This document shows, one piece after another, positions 11,870 through 23,745 of a stretch of 64,000 bases of DNA (position 1 is the stretch's first letter; the number at the start of each line of letters is the position of its first letter). This DNA is from Aquatica leii (lineage: Eukaryota > Arthropoda > Insecta > Coleoptera > Lampyridae): positions 176,716,882-176,780,881 of the forward strand of contig CM069433.1 of assembly GCA_035610365.1 (NCBI GenBank). Reading direction: 5' to 3'. The notes beneath the pieces were generated by a model that was not told where the DNA came from, searched no databases, and was given only the letters and a program-made list of their open reading frames with translations. The translations under genes and the position numbers were made by a program.

Positions 11870-13000
11870 AGAGAGTTCATCATCGTTATCATATTTTTCT
11901 TCATAGAACACAACTTCCTCCTCTTCCCTAGGGGTTTCTAAGTCTGCATCAACACAGAGTGTTTTCTTGGCCACTTTCTTTTTTTTTTCGCCTCTTTTTC
12001 TTCATTTTTCATTTTCAAATCCTCTTTTACAGGTGTGCTTCTGATTTGTAATGATAGGCGATTTTTTCTTTCGAGTCCCTTTACGCTGGGTTTTTCTTTT
12101 AGGAGCCTTTAGATAACCTCGAAGTTTCTCGGGACAAATAACACATCAAGTTCCAGACGGGTTTGGCGTTGGTGTGATGGGTTGGATTTCGGCATTGTCA
12201 TTATTTGCGGTTGCGGTTAGTTGTCCAGTTTTCTCTTGGATGGGAATTTAGATTGGCGGAGATCTATCTGTCACGGATGATTTTATAAAGTCATAAAGTC
12301 GACATCTATGAACATGTTTGCTGCGTCAAATGCTGGGTTTACTAGTCGAGCAACTTGATAAATTGTTAAGGGTATTCTGGATGATTCAGCAACCAGACGT
12401 CAGAAACAGCGTTATATACTGCTTTAAACGAGGAGAAGACTGCCTTATCTAGCGACTTCAGCTTATGGCTACTGTGAGGTGGTAGTGCCATAATGGTGAT
12501 ACTTGCTGTGTGCGCTTTCTACACTACTTGAGTACAAACGTGAGCCTCGAGATTGTCAAATATCAATAAGGATGGATTCTTATTGGAGCTGTGTGAATGG
12601 GTAATTAAGTGATACAACACTTACGGAAATAGCTCTGAAGACATCTAGCCACCCTCAGTGGCTAAGCCTAAAGTTCAAGGAGGCGCCGTTGACAACATAA
12701 GCAGCTTAAAATATTTTCTGGAAAATATCATTGCTGTGAGAAAAAGAGTTTCAGTAGCACAGATAATATCACACGTTGTTACTAGGGTGCCTAGTTCTGC
12801 ACGAATGCAAGAGGATACCTGCTTAATGGCTTTTTCAGCAAAAACAAAAACAGTTGTTGTCTCAGTTTCATCCAGTTTGAATATCCTTGATGAATCCATT
12901 AATGCCGAATTGTTTTTTACTACGTCTACGAAAAACATCGAAACATTGTGCGGGAAAGGCTGCATTCCTTCGGTTGGCGGTAGAATTGATTTCTCTTTTG
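11870..13000 (-). pseudogene. pogo/Tigger-type transposase, decayed
   Basis: The minus-strand frame at 12675-12965 contains a SSRIFKLDETETTTV segment, matching the (Y/F)N-x-DE(T/S) block with the first catalytic Asp of DDE_1 transposases, then IKQVSSCIRAELGTLVT, the conserved KQVG-x-x-TSAERG-x-LVT block. Downstream near 12460-12580 a LLIFDNLEAHV stretch supplies the second Asp (LLLDNH-type block), followed by MALPPHSSHKLKSLDKAVF, the PPHTSH-x-LQPLDV block with the third Asp. The C-terminal part near 11880-11960 is acidic and lysine-rich. Frames are broken between blocks. The plus-strand frame over the same DNA (12658-13008) is an antisense shadow. Confidence 0.8.
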
Positions 13001-13009
13001 ACTTATGAA

Positions 13010-14105
13010 TTGTGTAATTACATTGTAAACCCAGAACTATTTTTCGTTTCGTAGCAGTTCAACATGGTACGAAGTTATTTTTTTGAGTAGTAATTTAAAA
13101 AAAATATTTTTTATGCAGACACGGACATGTTATCATAAACTACATGTTCTGTTGTAGTTTACCATAGATATCCATAAAAGCTATTACTGCAAATTTTCTG
13201 GTATTAAAAAAGAAACGTTAATAATTATGTACGTTATCTGTACCACTCTGTATAACATTGTCTATTAGTAGAACCGTTACGTAAAACTAAAGAGCATATG
13301 ACTCTCTCATGTATGAAAAATTGTCGAAAAACATAAATTACTCAAAACGGATAAAAAAAATAATCGGAGAGATTAACAACTCAGTCTTAAAAACTACAAT
13401 GTTTTAAGTGAGAAATCATAGAATCAGAAAATTATCAAAATTAGAAATGATGTTTATTCGATAGCGTTGAAAGCAAAATTATTAAATCGCCGTATGAACT
13501 AAGACGTGATAAAAGTCAATTTTTGTAATTTTTTTTGTTTGACATTTTTGTTAGATTTATTATTTGTACAACAATAATGGGACATCTAAATTCAATAAGT
13601 TATTTACATTATTTAAAATTTCTTAGAGAACGCTACTTAAAAATTTAAGTTTCAACTTTAGTACGTGCTTTGTAATAAATATCTAATAGATACGTTAAAA
13701 AATCCACAAAATGTTTTTAAAAAATTTAAGTTTGCAATAAGAAATGAGTCGTGAACTATTTTTACTCATTTTGCAAGTTCAAATTATTTTTTATTCTACA
13801 GTTTTGTTATTAAACGTATTAACATAAAATTAATTGTTTTAGTGACATAAATTAAGACGAAGAGTGTGGTCCGGTTAGAATACTGACATTGGGTTGGAAG
13901 ATGCTTTTGCTGTTTGAGAATGCTTGTTTCGGCTTGCAGATGGGTAAGTTTTAATCACTTAAGTTGGCAATGCTTGTAAATTTTAGGATATTGTTGGAAG
14001 TAGCATAATTTCTAATTTTCTAATTAGTCCACTCTTACATTACTTTTTTTACAATTTTTTTTTTAGTTTAACGATGTGTGTTATGTGTGTTTTTAAAGCA
14101 GCTTA
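13010..14105. other. Unassigned AT-rich stretch
   Basis: No open frame of note and no recognised repeat ends. It may contain flanking parts of the neighbouring pogo and piggyBac remnants, but I cannot place a boundary. Confidence 0.3.
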
Positions 14106-14109
14106 GTTT

Positions 14110-14680
14110 AAAACGAAAACGAGCAATCTTATAGTAAGATTGCTTACTACGATCTATCTCACTTTTGCCATTCTTATTCTATTTACCTCATCACGTTTTT
14201 CAATAACCTTGTTCTTCTATAATTTTGCACTTACAACTTCGTGGCAATTGCCTTAACTATCCCGATACAATATGTCTTCTGTTGCAGCAACGTCGAACCC
14301 AAAAAGTGGCTATTATAAAAGTTATCCATAAATAAATTATGGCCTTTATCCGGTTGTTCTTACATTATTTGCAAAACAACTGTAAAAAAAATGTCCAGCA
14401 CGGTTAAAAGTATCTCTTGCTCTTGTATATAAAATCCGTTTCAGAATGAGGTCGCTAGGTTCTGCTGAAATATAACTTTTAGTGCTGTATTTGTAGTAGA
14501 GCATTAAGAGAAAACAATGCAGCTCCGGATCTACAATTTTTTCGAACCTCGAAAAAATCATATTTAAATCCAAAAACTTATAGTTTCGCACCTCTCTTGT
14601 AACATCAACCCTGGGACATGCTGTAAAATGGGTGGTATTTTTTGTGCCGGAAAAATAAGAACCCTTTAACAAGTTTGCAC
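14110..14680 (-). pseudogene. Second piggyBac-type transposase fragment
   Basis: Minus-strand translation near 14290-14350 gives DKGHNLFMDNFYNSHFL, the piggyBac KGH-x-(L/V)F-x-DN(F/Y)Y-(T/S)S block including the second catalytic Asp, then LLQQKTYC. A basic K-x-NKVIEKRDE stretch follows in another frame near 14190, resembling the (L/K)KKGE-x-(I/V)-x-R block. The 108-codon frame at 14346-14672 overlaps the upstream part and is probably partly out of frame. It differs in position and sequence from the 2.1-3.4 kb copy, so this is a separate insertion or family. Confidence 0.65.
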
Positions 14681-14684
14681 TCTT

Positions 14685-15099
14685 TATTACCTTTAAAATT
14701 ACATATAGAAAACATAACCTAGAAATAAGAGACGATCAAGACATTTTTCCAATCTTCCAGCATTTTTTTCTCTATATCTTGCTACAGTCTACACGGCGTG
14801 CTTTCATTTCTGCAAAAAAAATTATTAGTCTGTTTCAAAAGCAGTTGTATTTTCAATGGTTAGGATCGCAAAACTAGCTAACGTTTCTGAGTCATTGTTG
14901 AACTGAACTTATTTTCAGTTTACTGTTCAGCTTCGTTGATCTAATATTTTATTAGTTTTTTTCTATTTCCCTGGAAGAATTTATTCCCTTTTTGTATTGT
15001 AACGTTCACTCTGTTAATCTCTCGAAGAATGTTTCCCTGAGCCCTAAAGCTACAACTGTTCAGTCGAATTAACTTGAATGTCCAAATCATAAGGATTTT
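14685..15099. other. Unassigned stretch before the PLE
   Basis: No gene recognised. The minus-strand frame at 14941-15195 runs across the hairpin and has no family resemblance. Confidence 0.3.
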
Positions 15100-15110
15100 T
15101 TGAAATACTT

Positions 15111-15192
15111 TGTTGGATTCAAACGTGTTGTCTCGACGGCACCAATGATGTTTAGTACAGGTGCCGTCGAGACAACACGTTTGAATCCAACA
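15111..15192. repeat. Perfect 33-bp inverted repeat (hairpin) at PLE 5' end
   Basis: Bases 15111-15143 and 15160-15192 are exact inverted complements separated by 16 bases. The right arm is genuine PLE coding sequence (encoding VETTRLNPT); the left arm is its inverted copy. This looks like a snap-back event at the truncated 5' end of the copy, not a functional site of the gene. Confidence 0.9.
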
Positions 15193-16230
15193 CAAGCAGA
15201 AGAATTTAAGTGGAAAATCAGAAGTGCTCTAGAGAAAAAAAGAAAAAAACACACCAACATCAATAAACATGAGGAAAAAGCTCTCACAAATTTACGGAAA
15301 AACAAATGCATTAAAATACTTCCAGCCGACAAAGGGGCCGCAACTGTTATCATGGATGCCACCACCTACGACCAAAAAATTAAAGACGTCTTAAATCAAG
15401 AGAATTACCGCAGACTGAAGAAAGATCCGACAGCAAGCTTGGAGAGAAAGATCTATCAAGTCCTAAAACTCTACGAAAGACATCTAACACCAAGAATGAG
15501 AACGATGCTAACACCACACTACAGCAAACTGCCGCATCTATATGGACTACCGAAGATACATAAAAACAACATGCCACTATGACCGATAACCAGCTCTCGT
15601 AATGGACCTACATACCAGCTATCCAGATTTCTACTACCAATTGTGCAACCACTACAGAAGAACAGCTCATCTTTTGTCAAAGACTCCAAACATTTCGTTG
15701 AGATTCTGAAAACAATAGAGCTACAACCACGGGATCAATTAGTCAGCTTCGACGTAGAAAGTCTATATACTAATGTGCCAGTTGAAGAAGCATTGAAAAT
15801 CATCCAAACAAAGCTCCGAGAAGATGAAAAAGTCCAGGAAAGAACTTGCCTCAAGAACTCGTACTTTCAGGAGAAAGACAGATTTTTCGCTCAAGACGAA
15901 GGACTACCAATGGGTTCATCTCTATCACCAGTAGTCGCCAACATCTACATGAACTGGTTTGAATCCCAGGCCATAGAGAAATCAAAATTCAAACCCAAAA
16001 CATGGCTTAGATATGTTGACGATATCTTCATAATTTGGAACCACAGTAATCGGCAACTAGACCTTTTTCTACAACATCTGAACAACATCAAACCATCCAT
16101 CAAATTCACTATGGAAAAGAAAAAGGAGAACTCACGTCCTTTTTTAGACGTTCACGTAACAAAGATTTTTCCGACACTATTGACATCTATGAGTGGCCAG
16201 AAAATTATTTTTTTTCAAATTATAGAAACC
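15160..16230 (+). pseudogene. Penelope-like element reverse transcriptase
   Basis: Two consecutive frames (15100-15582 and 15643-16284) give an almost complete PLE reverse transcriptase. Visible blocks in order are AEEFKWKIRSAL, ILPADKGAATVIMD (15320-15360), LYGLPKIHK (15535-15565), VSFDVESLYTNVPVEEAL (15742-15800), GLPMGSSLSPVVANIYM (15901-15950) and WLRYVDDIFIIW (16003-16040) with the catalytic YVDD, then RPFLDVHVTK (16135-16165). A TGA at 15580-15582 replaces the Arg codon expected in the LRPI(T/V)S block, consistent with CGA to TGA decay. The GIY-YIG endonuclease that normally follows is missing, so the copy is truncated at the 3' side. The 5' side ends in the hairpin at 15111-15192. Confidence 0.9.
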
Positions 16231-16284
16231 GACACTATACAAGTGCAGCCCCATCTTAATGTTATATTATTTTATATAATATAA

Positions 16285-17149
16285 ATAAAACAATTATTTC
16301 AATTTAAAATACAATTTATTTATCTGATAATTTTTAACAAAATCAGAATAATAAAATATATATGAAACACTGCAGTCTTTTTGGTTGTGGCTTGGTGATT
16401 GATATTGATTATTTCAAAAATTGATTTTGTTACAATCAGCCATTTCAACAAACATATTATCATTTGAATAATGAAACATTTATTTAAATAACTCTTTTTA
16501 AGTAACAGATTCCATTAAAAAAGTTACATGTTTCTTATCCATCAAATCGATCCATTTGAACAATCTCGACAAAAGTTTGGTATTTTTTAGAAAATTCAGT
16601 ATATCTATTTAAATATTAATTTTGAAATCAAACTTCCCGTTTATTCAAAAGAAACTGTACACATGCGTAGCATTTGTGAATAACATCATACTATTGGCAA
16701 TTTATTACATACCGAAATAAGTTGAGGAAAGAAATTTTTTTTCTGCAACGTTTCCAACTACAAATCCCGAAAATCTTTACTTGTTGGCAAAGTAAGTAGT
16801 TTGTAATGCGAGAAACATCCTCTAACAATACAATTAGTCTAAAAGATTATTAAATAATTAGTAACAGACCAATTGAGATTATCTATTAAAACTTACCTTA
16901 TTTTATTGTCTTTAAAATATTTTTAAGATCAACAAATACAATAAACTTTTACTTGTTTCTTATTTCTGGTTAAGAAAACGAAATAAACGCTGAATAGGCT
17001 GAATTATGCGCAGAATACACGCGAAATAAACTGAACGCAAATTACATCATTGAAAGGTTTTGGTCTTAGCTGTAAATGTCAAAATATTTCTTCGGTCAAT
17101 CATAGATGGTTCAGAAAATCGTGTTGTACATAAAATTTGTATGAAGCAA
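16285..17149. other. Unassigned AT-rich stretch
   Basis: No gene or repeat boundary recognised apart from poly-A/T rich tracts after the PLE fragment. Confidence 0.3.
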
Positions 17150-17815
17150 AAACCCCCTGATCACAACCTAGTATGTACGTATGGTCGACTGACTACCAAA
17201 CTATTAAGAAGTAGAAGTAAAAAATGTAATACTTATATTATATCCAGTAGAGGATTAGCTAATTCCGTACCAGTATTACCTAAAACTCTATTGAAATCGA
17301 ACACAAAAGAAAACGTACATACGACGTTATCACAAGTAAATCCTGTCTTTAATTCATACGATCATTGAAATAAGAGAATGCGCCGAGCTTCTCTCTAATT
17401 AACTTTGCAACTTGGGTAATTATTTCCTCTAATTAGATTGTATTCAACCCCTTGAACTTCAGCGACGGGACATCATGGAAATTATTCAATTTTAACAGGT
17501 GTTTATTAGCTCCACAGATAAGGGACACAGGTGGAAATTGGAGACCCGCTAAATAATAAATTTAAACCCTCAATACAAAGAAAATGTAACGACTAACCCC
17601 GAATAAGCTTTCAATCAAAAAGATACATTCGGCCGCATTTTCTCGTAGAATTGCATGAAACAACTTAATTTTTTTCCAGTAGAAATAAAATGAATTTACG
17701 CTTTTAAAATGTGATAGTCAAACACGAAAAGTGGGCGTGTCGAGGATAAATATTTATACTGGAAAATTTTTAATATACCAAATTTTTAACATAACAGACT
17801 CACTGGTAGTTACAA
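17150..17815 (+). repeat. Unclassified dispersed repeat, copy A
   Basis: This stretch aligns along nearly its whole length, in the same orientation, with 24965-25650. Shared landmarks include AGATTAGCTAATTCCGTA-like (17254 and 25083), ATGCGCCGAGCTT (near 17380 and 25200), TTCAACCCCTT (17441 and 25264) and CATAACA near the right end (17790, 25625). The match is roughly 65-75% by eye. A frame at 17060-17368 (+, 102 codons) covers the start, but the second copy does not keep it open, so I do not call a gene. No inverted ends were found. Confidence 0.65.
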
Positions 17816-17819
17816 GTAA

Positions 17820-18155
17820 ATTTAAACAAATAATAGGTTCATTTTCAGTGGGTTGTTTTATACTTGTATCCTCCACGAAGAGCAAAGACCATTTATCAAA
17901 GGTGGATCACTTCAGGATATTTCATATGTATTTCTACAGATGCTCCCATTCTGTTTCTGCAGTTTCCACGTTCAATTCACTACTACTGCCAAAGTCTTTC
18001 TCATACAGTTCATCGTCACTTGACTCACCAAGAGGATCAAATATATACGCTTTTATTTCATTCTCGGTTAAAAAATTGTTATTTCTCACTACAACATTTC
18101 TAGGTTTTATTACACCACAAGGTTTTGCTACAGGCTCATCATATATTATTTAACC
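17820..18155 (-). pseudogene. Acidic peptide fragment, perhaps a transposase N-terminus
   Basis: Minus-strand translation gives NFLTENEIKAYIFD followed by ESSDDELYEKDFGSSSE, i.e. a short helical start and then an acidic Ser-rich stretch, as seen at the N-terminus of many piggyBac-type transposases. No catalytic block is attached. The plus-strand frames over it (17731-18153) look like shadows. Weak inference. Confidence 0.25.
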
Positions 18156-18159
18156 AAAA

Positions 18160-20333
18160 AACAAAAAATTGAAACCACACGCATATGTACAATGTATTCT
18201 ACCTACGGTTTTGACACGTTTTAGCAAGAATGACACGTGATAAAACAAAAATTATAAAAGTTATAAACAAAACTACTTCGTTGTTGACGACTGAAGTCTA
18301 ATGCTACCTGGAAGCTTCACAAAGTTAAGCAATTCCGCTAGTAAATTAAAGATCAAGTAATTTCCATGCGCATAAACTATCACGTGACAGGTTCTTCTCA
18401 TTTTGCGAGAATATTACATAAATTAGAGCTACGTGTCTTCAAATCTACGCGAATTTTAAGTATATGTAGTTTGTATTTCTTTGTCGTTGTTAAACCGTTG
18501 ACCACCAATAACTCCTTTAATTATCAAAATAAGTGAATATCACTGGGTGAAAGATCTGGACTGTAAGGAAAATGATTCAGTTCACCGATTTTCTCTTTTT
18601 CTGATACTTCTGAAAAATTATGTAGAAAGTAGATAAAACAATGTAAAATGAAAAATATATTACCTTCTTATTAAAAAAACGGCCAAATTTGATAACAACC
18701 GTCGTGTATTTTTATATATCTGATACAAATGATTACGAAACCTATATTTAATAACTAATTAATTAAAATCGGCTGATTTGTGATAGATCTGAACGTTGAA
18801 GTACGTTGAAATATTGAAAATATATAAGTAATAGAAGATCTACTAATTTCACTTTAATTTTGTAAGAAAACTTGTTTTTTCACTGATCTAATGATTAAAT
18901 TTGAAATTTGGATTTCTAATTTAAGAAAATGAAATAACTGTCAAATTACTATAAATTTATCTATTATTAAAAACGTTAATTAGTTACTCATTTTCATAAA
19001 ATATTTACAGTTTGAATTTACGTCTTTACAGCGGTAACGGTAATTATGTGATTTAAAAAAATCATATTTGTATTTATATTCTTGTAATATAATTATCAAA
19101 AAGCGATTTTTGAACGCAGTAGTAAATGATTCTTTGTTATATTTAAGTTAAGTCGTACTTTCATTTTTTTAAGGTTGCGGTTTCTTATATCACTACTGCA
19201 GAACCGGTTAGTCGTGTGCTCGTAAGTAAACAAAGCGCCAAGTAACAAAGAATTCTTCTTGGCGACGTACACACTTAGACGATTAAACAGCCTTTGACCA
19301 TATGGTTAAAACTATAAATTTACGCTACTACGGTTAATCATAAAGAAAATGTAGAAAACCGTTTACATAAATAAAAATCTTTATATAGATTTGAAATACA
19401 CGATTTTTGTTGTAAGTAGATCATTGTAAATAAATCCAAGTTCAGGGATAAACAATTTCTAATCCAGTTCTATTTAAGTCGTGACTCAAGCGTATTCACG
19501 ACATTTGACGTTAACAGACAAAGAAAAGTGATTAAATCTTTCGTAAAGTTCATTTCTGCATTATAGTTTATATGCAAATGAAACAAATAAACAACGTTGA
19601 TTAAGAAATTTGAATCGTGTTGTATACTATGGCGCCTACAAAATCAGCTGTAATTAATTGTTTATCAATAGCAGTTAAATTTACAATTAGTACAAACGTT
19701 TCTTGCTACATTTTAGAAAGTAAGTTGTACCATTATTGAATCATAAGACAATTTTTTTAAATAATACATCAGTCTAATCTAAAATAAATTAAAAATCTTA
19801 AATAGATTATATGATTTTTTCTTCCCACTGTTCAGCCTTAACGGGTATCTCTTTGTTCATTTTTCTGTAGGTTTAGCATTCTGACCTGGTTCTGATTGTT
19901 TTATTATCATGCTCTTTGCTTATTTGCAGTTGGTGTTTTAATTTTTTTAGTGCAATGTTCAGCTTCAGTAAGTAAACTATGACATTTGCCATTAGTTACC
20001 CATATGGAATTATTTCAAACTTAGTGTTTGTTATGCTTATATACTCCGAGTAACAATTATGAAGTTTCACAAATTTTGCAGAAAAGGTATTTTGACAGTT
20101 CTTTCATTGCGTGAAGAGTGATTGGTTTTGGAAAGTATTTACGCGAAACCACGCAATGGCAAACTTTTATTTATCTAAATTTGAATTATCTTTATTTAGA
20201 GCTTACTTTTTGCGTAATTAACGTTCGCGTTTTATAACCCCTTATTTCCTTTTTAGGAAGGCTTTTAAAGTTTGGGTTTTCATGTTTTATATAATAAAAT
20301 ATTTTCATTTTACAGAAGAGTTTTACGATATAA
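18160..20333. other. Unassigned stretch of 2.2 kb
   Basis: AT-rich with no frame of 60 codons or more on either strand and no terminal repeats noticed. I see nothing to annotate. Confidence 0.4.
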
Positions 20334-20337
20334 CTAT

Positions 20338-20740
20338 TGTAACGAATTTGAAAACTAATTTATTTAAAACTAAATATTTACACTATTATAACTACACGTA
20401 AATAAAAATCTAACGATATTTAAGAATAACATTTACACTAACTTATATATTACTATCACTTCGCACTTTTTAATTTTATCTAAAACTGATACTTGTTTAT
20501 GTTAACAACACGTACGCGACGTATTTATGTTTTACTAGCACCGGCACTTTATATATTTATCTTCACACGCGTTAATCACTTATTTATTTGAAAAGGACAA
20601 AAACTTCTCGATTCAATTCGAAAAACTGACCTATGCTTCTTTGAAACCGTTTTTATATATTTCTGTTATTTGTCTCTAGAACGTTTAACATTCTTCGGCT
20701 ATTGTCTCGAATTTGGCAATAACTTTGCAAACGTTTTACA
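20338..20740 (-). mobile_element. Solo gypsy-type LTR (403 bp)
   Basis: Begins TGTAACGAATTTG and ends ACGTTTTACA, flanked by perfect 4-bp duplications CTAT (20334-20337 and 20741-20744). Read on the minus strand its end resembles the LTR ends of the two macrodomain gypsy elements (AAATTCGTTACA versus AAATTCGTAACA), and internal features such as the CTTCGCACTT-type and TATCTTCACAC-type segments match as well. It is a solo LTR left by recombination between two LTRs, from a related but diverged subfamily. Confidence 0.85.
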
Positions 20741-20744
20741 CTAT

Positions 20745-21288
20745 GTTGAATTAACATAGCTTAACAGAAATTATTGATAAAGTTTCTACAAAACAACTTG
20801 AAAAGCAAGATGAATTAATTTGAAACTACTTTGAAATGGCATATTGACTAAAAGTTGCAACATTGCTAAAATCGTGTTAAAGTCTTACCTATATGAAAAC
20901 TAAAAAAGGTATCTTTTGGTTTTAATGAGACAGAAATCAAGTAAATATATTTTATAAAAAATTGTCAAAATGTTCATAAGCGTGTGAAACAACGCAGTGC
21001 TAGAGAAACTTTCCGTGAAGGAATTAGAGACATTCATGTCACTTTTAAAGGCAATCACAACCTGAAATTTAAGATAGAAACCTTTATACGTCTACAATTT
21101 GCAAAAGACAAACTCGCAGTAAAAAATATAAGGAGGTATTTAAAATGTACTGGTTTTTTGAAAATACTTGTAATTTGGATGAGACCGAAATTAAAATAGC
21201 ATTCCAAAAAACATCAAAGTTTTACGATAACAATATTTTATGGGGATAAATGTAAAAACAAAAAAAATTTAATATTTTTTTAGGCTTA
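20745..21288. other. Unassigned; one 71-codon frame
   Basis: The frame at 20984-21199 (+) is basic (many Lys and Arg) with no recognised motif. No other support for a gene. Confidence 0.2.
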
Positions 21289-21289
21289 A

Positions 21290-22290
21290 TGGTGTCATAT
21301 ATTTAAATACAAATTTTACAAGCTTTTGAACGTTATCAAAGTTCTTTGTCAGGTACTAGAGATCAATGTATTCAGATAATAAACTAAAATGACAATTATA
21401 GAACTAAGGTAACCAAAAACAAATCGTAAAGGAACAAAATAGTAAGCGCAAGTTTATTAAGCTACAGCATTTGCTCAAAGGTCTAAAGGAAAACCACTAT
21501 AAAAACTCTAGACATAACTTAAGTGTAATTGATGGAAAAATTAAGATTAGGAAATTACGTAACCAGGTCAGATAGAGTGTAACCTGTTGAAATTGTTGGA
21601 AAATTTAATAATTTCAATTGCTTCTCTAATCTTTCTTGATTTTCAGTTTTTTGTTTTAGCAAGTGATTTAGTTTTCTCAAAGTTTATATCATGAAGAGTG
21701 TCTAGTGCATGTTCGGCAATGGCACATTTAGTAGGCAGAAATAAACGAAAATGTCTTTTGTGTTTTTTCATTCTAGTACCAATAGTTCTACTAGTTTTAC
21801 TAATATATACCTAGTTTTTAATTTTAGTGGAAGTGTTATAAGCAACATTATGGTGTTTTCTTATTATTCTTCTAATTTTGTCAATTGTGTTGGTAACAAA
21901 AAGTAGAATGGCAAAGTTTTGGTTAATAGTTAAATCATCTGTTAAAATAGGTTTTGTCTTTGGTCGAAGAATTTTTTAATTTGCTCTCTATTAAAACCAT
22001 TTTTAAAAATTTTCTTAAGGTGATCTAACTCTTCCTGTAATTTATCTTAGTGACAAATTATAATTGCATGGTTATATCATGCGAATTTTTCCATATTTCT
22101 GAGCTGGGTGATGGTGAGAATTTACGTTTATGTATTGATCTGAATGTGTTGGTTTTCGATAAACTGAATGTATTAATGTACCATGTTTTTTTTTCTATCT
22201 TAACATCAAGAAAAGGTAAGGTAGCATTAATTTCTTTTTTAATACTAAATGTTGTTATGAAATTTCTTAATAATGTGCAACATTTCAAAT
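21290..22290 (-). pseudogene. Penelope-like element, 3' half with endonuclease
   Basis: Minus-strand order from right to left: a frame at 22058-22288 with [20 protein letters not shown] and [12 protein letters not shown], which is the end of the PLE reverse transcriptase (FLDV block); then near 21680-21830 a stretch with YISKTSRTIGTRMKKHKRHF and later KCAIAEHAL, the GIY-YIG endonuclease helix and the (A/S)-x-AEHA block. The final ~110 bases (21290-21400) match other PLE ends at 25755-25830 and 37925-38010 and carry a CTGACAAAGAAC...CAAAAGC core (see findings). The first Gly-Ile-Tyr of the endonuclease and several frames are degraded. Confidence 0.75.
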
Positions 22291-22294
22291 GAAA

Positions 22295-22815
22295 TATATT
22301 AAAAAACGGTAATCTAACATTTAAATTTTATTACAATAGTTTTTTAATAACCAAACTAAAAAAATAATCAGGGTGTCAATTTATAAATTTCTTTAATACT
22401 GTTCTACTTATATTGTGTACATACCTATGAAATGTAATTTCCAATAATAACTCCTTATTTACACCTTTTCTACTATTACAACTACGTAAAACACACAAAA
22501 CCATTATGTTTTAAATGTTTTTAATTACAAACTAAAAAAACATGTCATGAAAAAAGGCAACTACTAACATTTGACATTAGAATGACACTAATGTATCATC
22601 AATATGGCGGTAGTGGTGCCGTTTTAGAATACAAATCGCGGCCTCCCTTTACGATAACTCAATGTTTATTTCTCATGATTGATCAACACAGTGTGCTGTG
22701 ATTTATAAAGTAAACTGACAAAATGACAGCTGGTTGTAAAGATTCAGCTTGAATATTTTATAGTTAGTTTTTTAGTTGTCTTCCTTGTGTTATTGTCAGT
22801 ACCAATAATTGCAAA
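22295..22815. other. Unassigned stretch
   Basis: Nothing recognised; a likely upstream region of the zinc-motif gene that follows. Confidence 0.3.
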
Positions 22816-22821
22816 TTAGAA

Positions 22822-23240
22822 ATGAAGATTCACGAAGAAAATAGAAGAAAAGTGTGCGTGTTGTGTTTTGAAAAAGTAAAAGAGATGCGAGTTCTCAATT
22901 CAACAAAGATTGGTATTATCAAGAAACATGTTTTAAAATAATTTCAATTTGAACATCCAAGATTTCCATGTTCTTTATGTGGGATGTGTCGATAAGTCAT
23001 ACAAGATTATGATAAAGGGTGTTTTAAGCGGAAAATAAAACTAGTGGATTATTCCAAGATAGATATTCGTCCGGGTGTCGCAACCAGAGGTAATCCTGTT
23101 TGCGGCTGTATACTTTGCGAAGTTGCAATGTCGACACTGCTCTCGCATTTGTTCAAAAGCAAGAAATTAGGGCGACCATTAAAGTGTGCACAAAATATAA
23201 TACATAAAAAAAGACTACAAAAACATGCAGACATTGTTTA
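22822..23240 (+). pseudogene. Unrecognised zinc-motif protein, N-terminal part
   Basis: From the ATG at 22822 the frame reads MKIHEENRRKVCVLCFEKVK, with a C-x2-C pair. It breaks at a TAA near 22938 and at a TAA/frame change near 22995, and between them shows PRFPCSLCGMCR, another Cys cluster. It resumes as KIKLVDYSKIDIRPGV, then CGCILCEVA (23101-23130), and stays open to 23241. The arrangement of three Cys clusters in about 120 residues looks like a metal-binding region. I have seen similar repetitive proteins in arthropod and cnidarian genomes, but I cannot name the family. The C-terminal fragment at 23746-24120 may belong to it. Confidence 0.45.
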
Positions 23241-23572
23241 ACTGTTATCGCAAGATGAAAGTCACATGTATGCACAAAAGGACGAAAGTATCGAAACGCA
23301 TAAGCAATGACGGGATCTCCAAAATCCCAAGAAAAGGTTGACTCAACTGTCTTAAAATACAAGCAAGAGGAACACACTACGGGTCCAAATATGTCATTGG
23401 CAACAAATATTGGGCGTCCAATTCGTGTGCAATTTAAATTATGGAATTATCTGCTCAACAGCTGTTAAGAATTCAATCCTCTTTAAATTTAAGTGTGTGT
23501 AAGACTACAACATGAGCAGTGGAACTACGTAAAGCTACAGGAACCAAAATAATTGAATCCAACATCTAGACC

Positions 23573-23645
23573 AGGCATGTCAAACACGCGGCCCGTGGGC
23601 CGCATGCGGCCCGCCGATTCATAGATTGCGTCCCGCCGAGACGTT
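23573..23645 (+). repeat. hAT-type terminal repeat (CAGGCATGTCAAAC...)
   Basis: CAGGCATGTCAAACACGCG followed by a GC-rich palindromic run of CGGCCCG/GGGCCGC elements is typical of the ends of Charlie-type hAT elements. No matching end (GACATGCCTG) was found downstream, so it is a fragment. It lies between the two halves of the zinc-motif gene and may be the insertion that split it. Confidence 0.6.
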
Positions 23646-23745
23646 TTAAAAATTTAAAAAATTTAAGTTGAAATACTGTAGCTAACAGAGTTGATGAAAT
23701 AGCCGAGAATTTGAAAAAAATCAGCATAACTCAGGCGGGGCTTTA

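Noticed and set aside
12658-13008. Plus-strand 116-codon gene
   Set aside because: It is antisense to a clear pogo transposase block on the minus strand.
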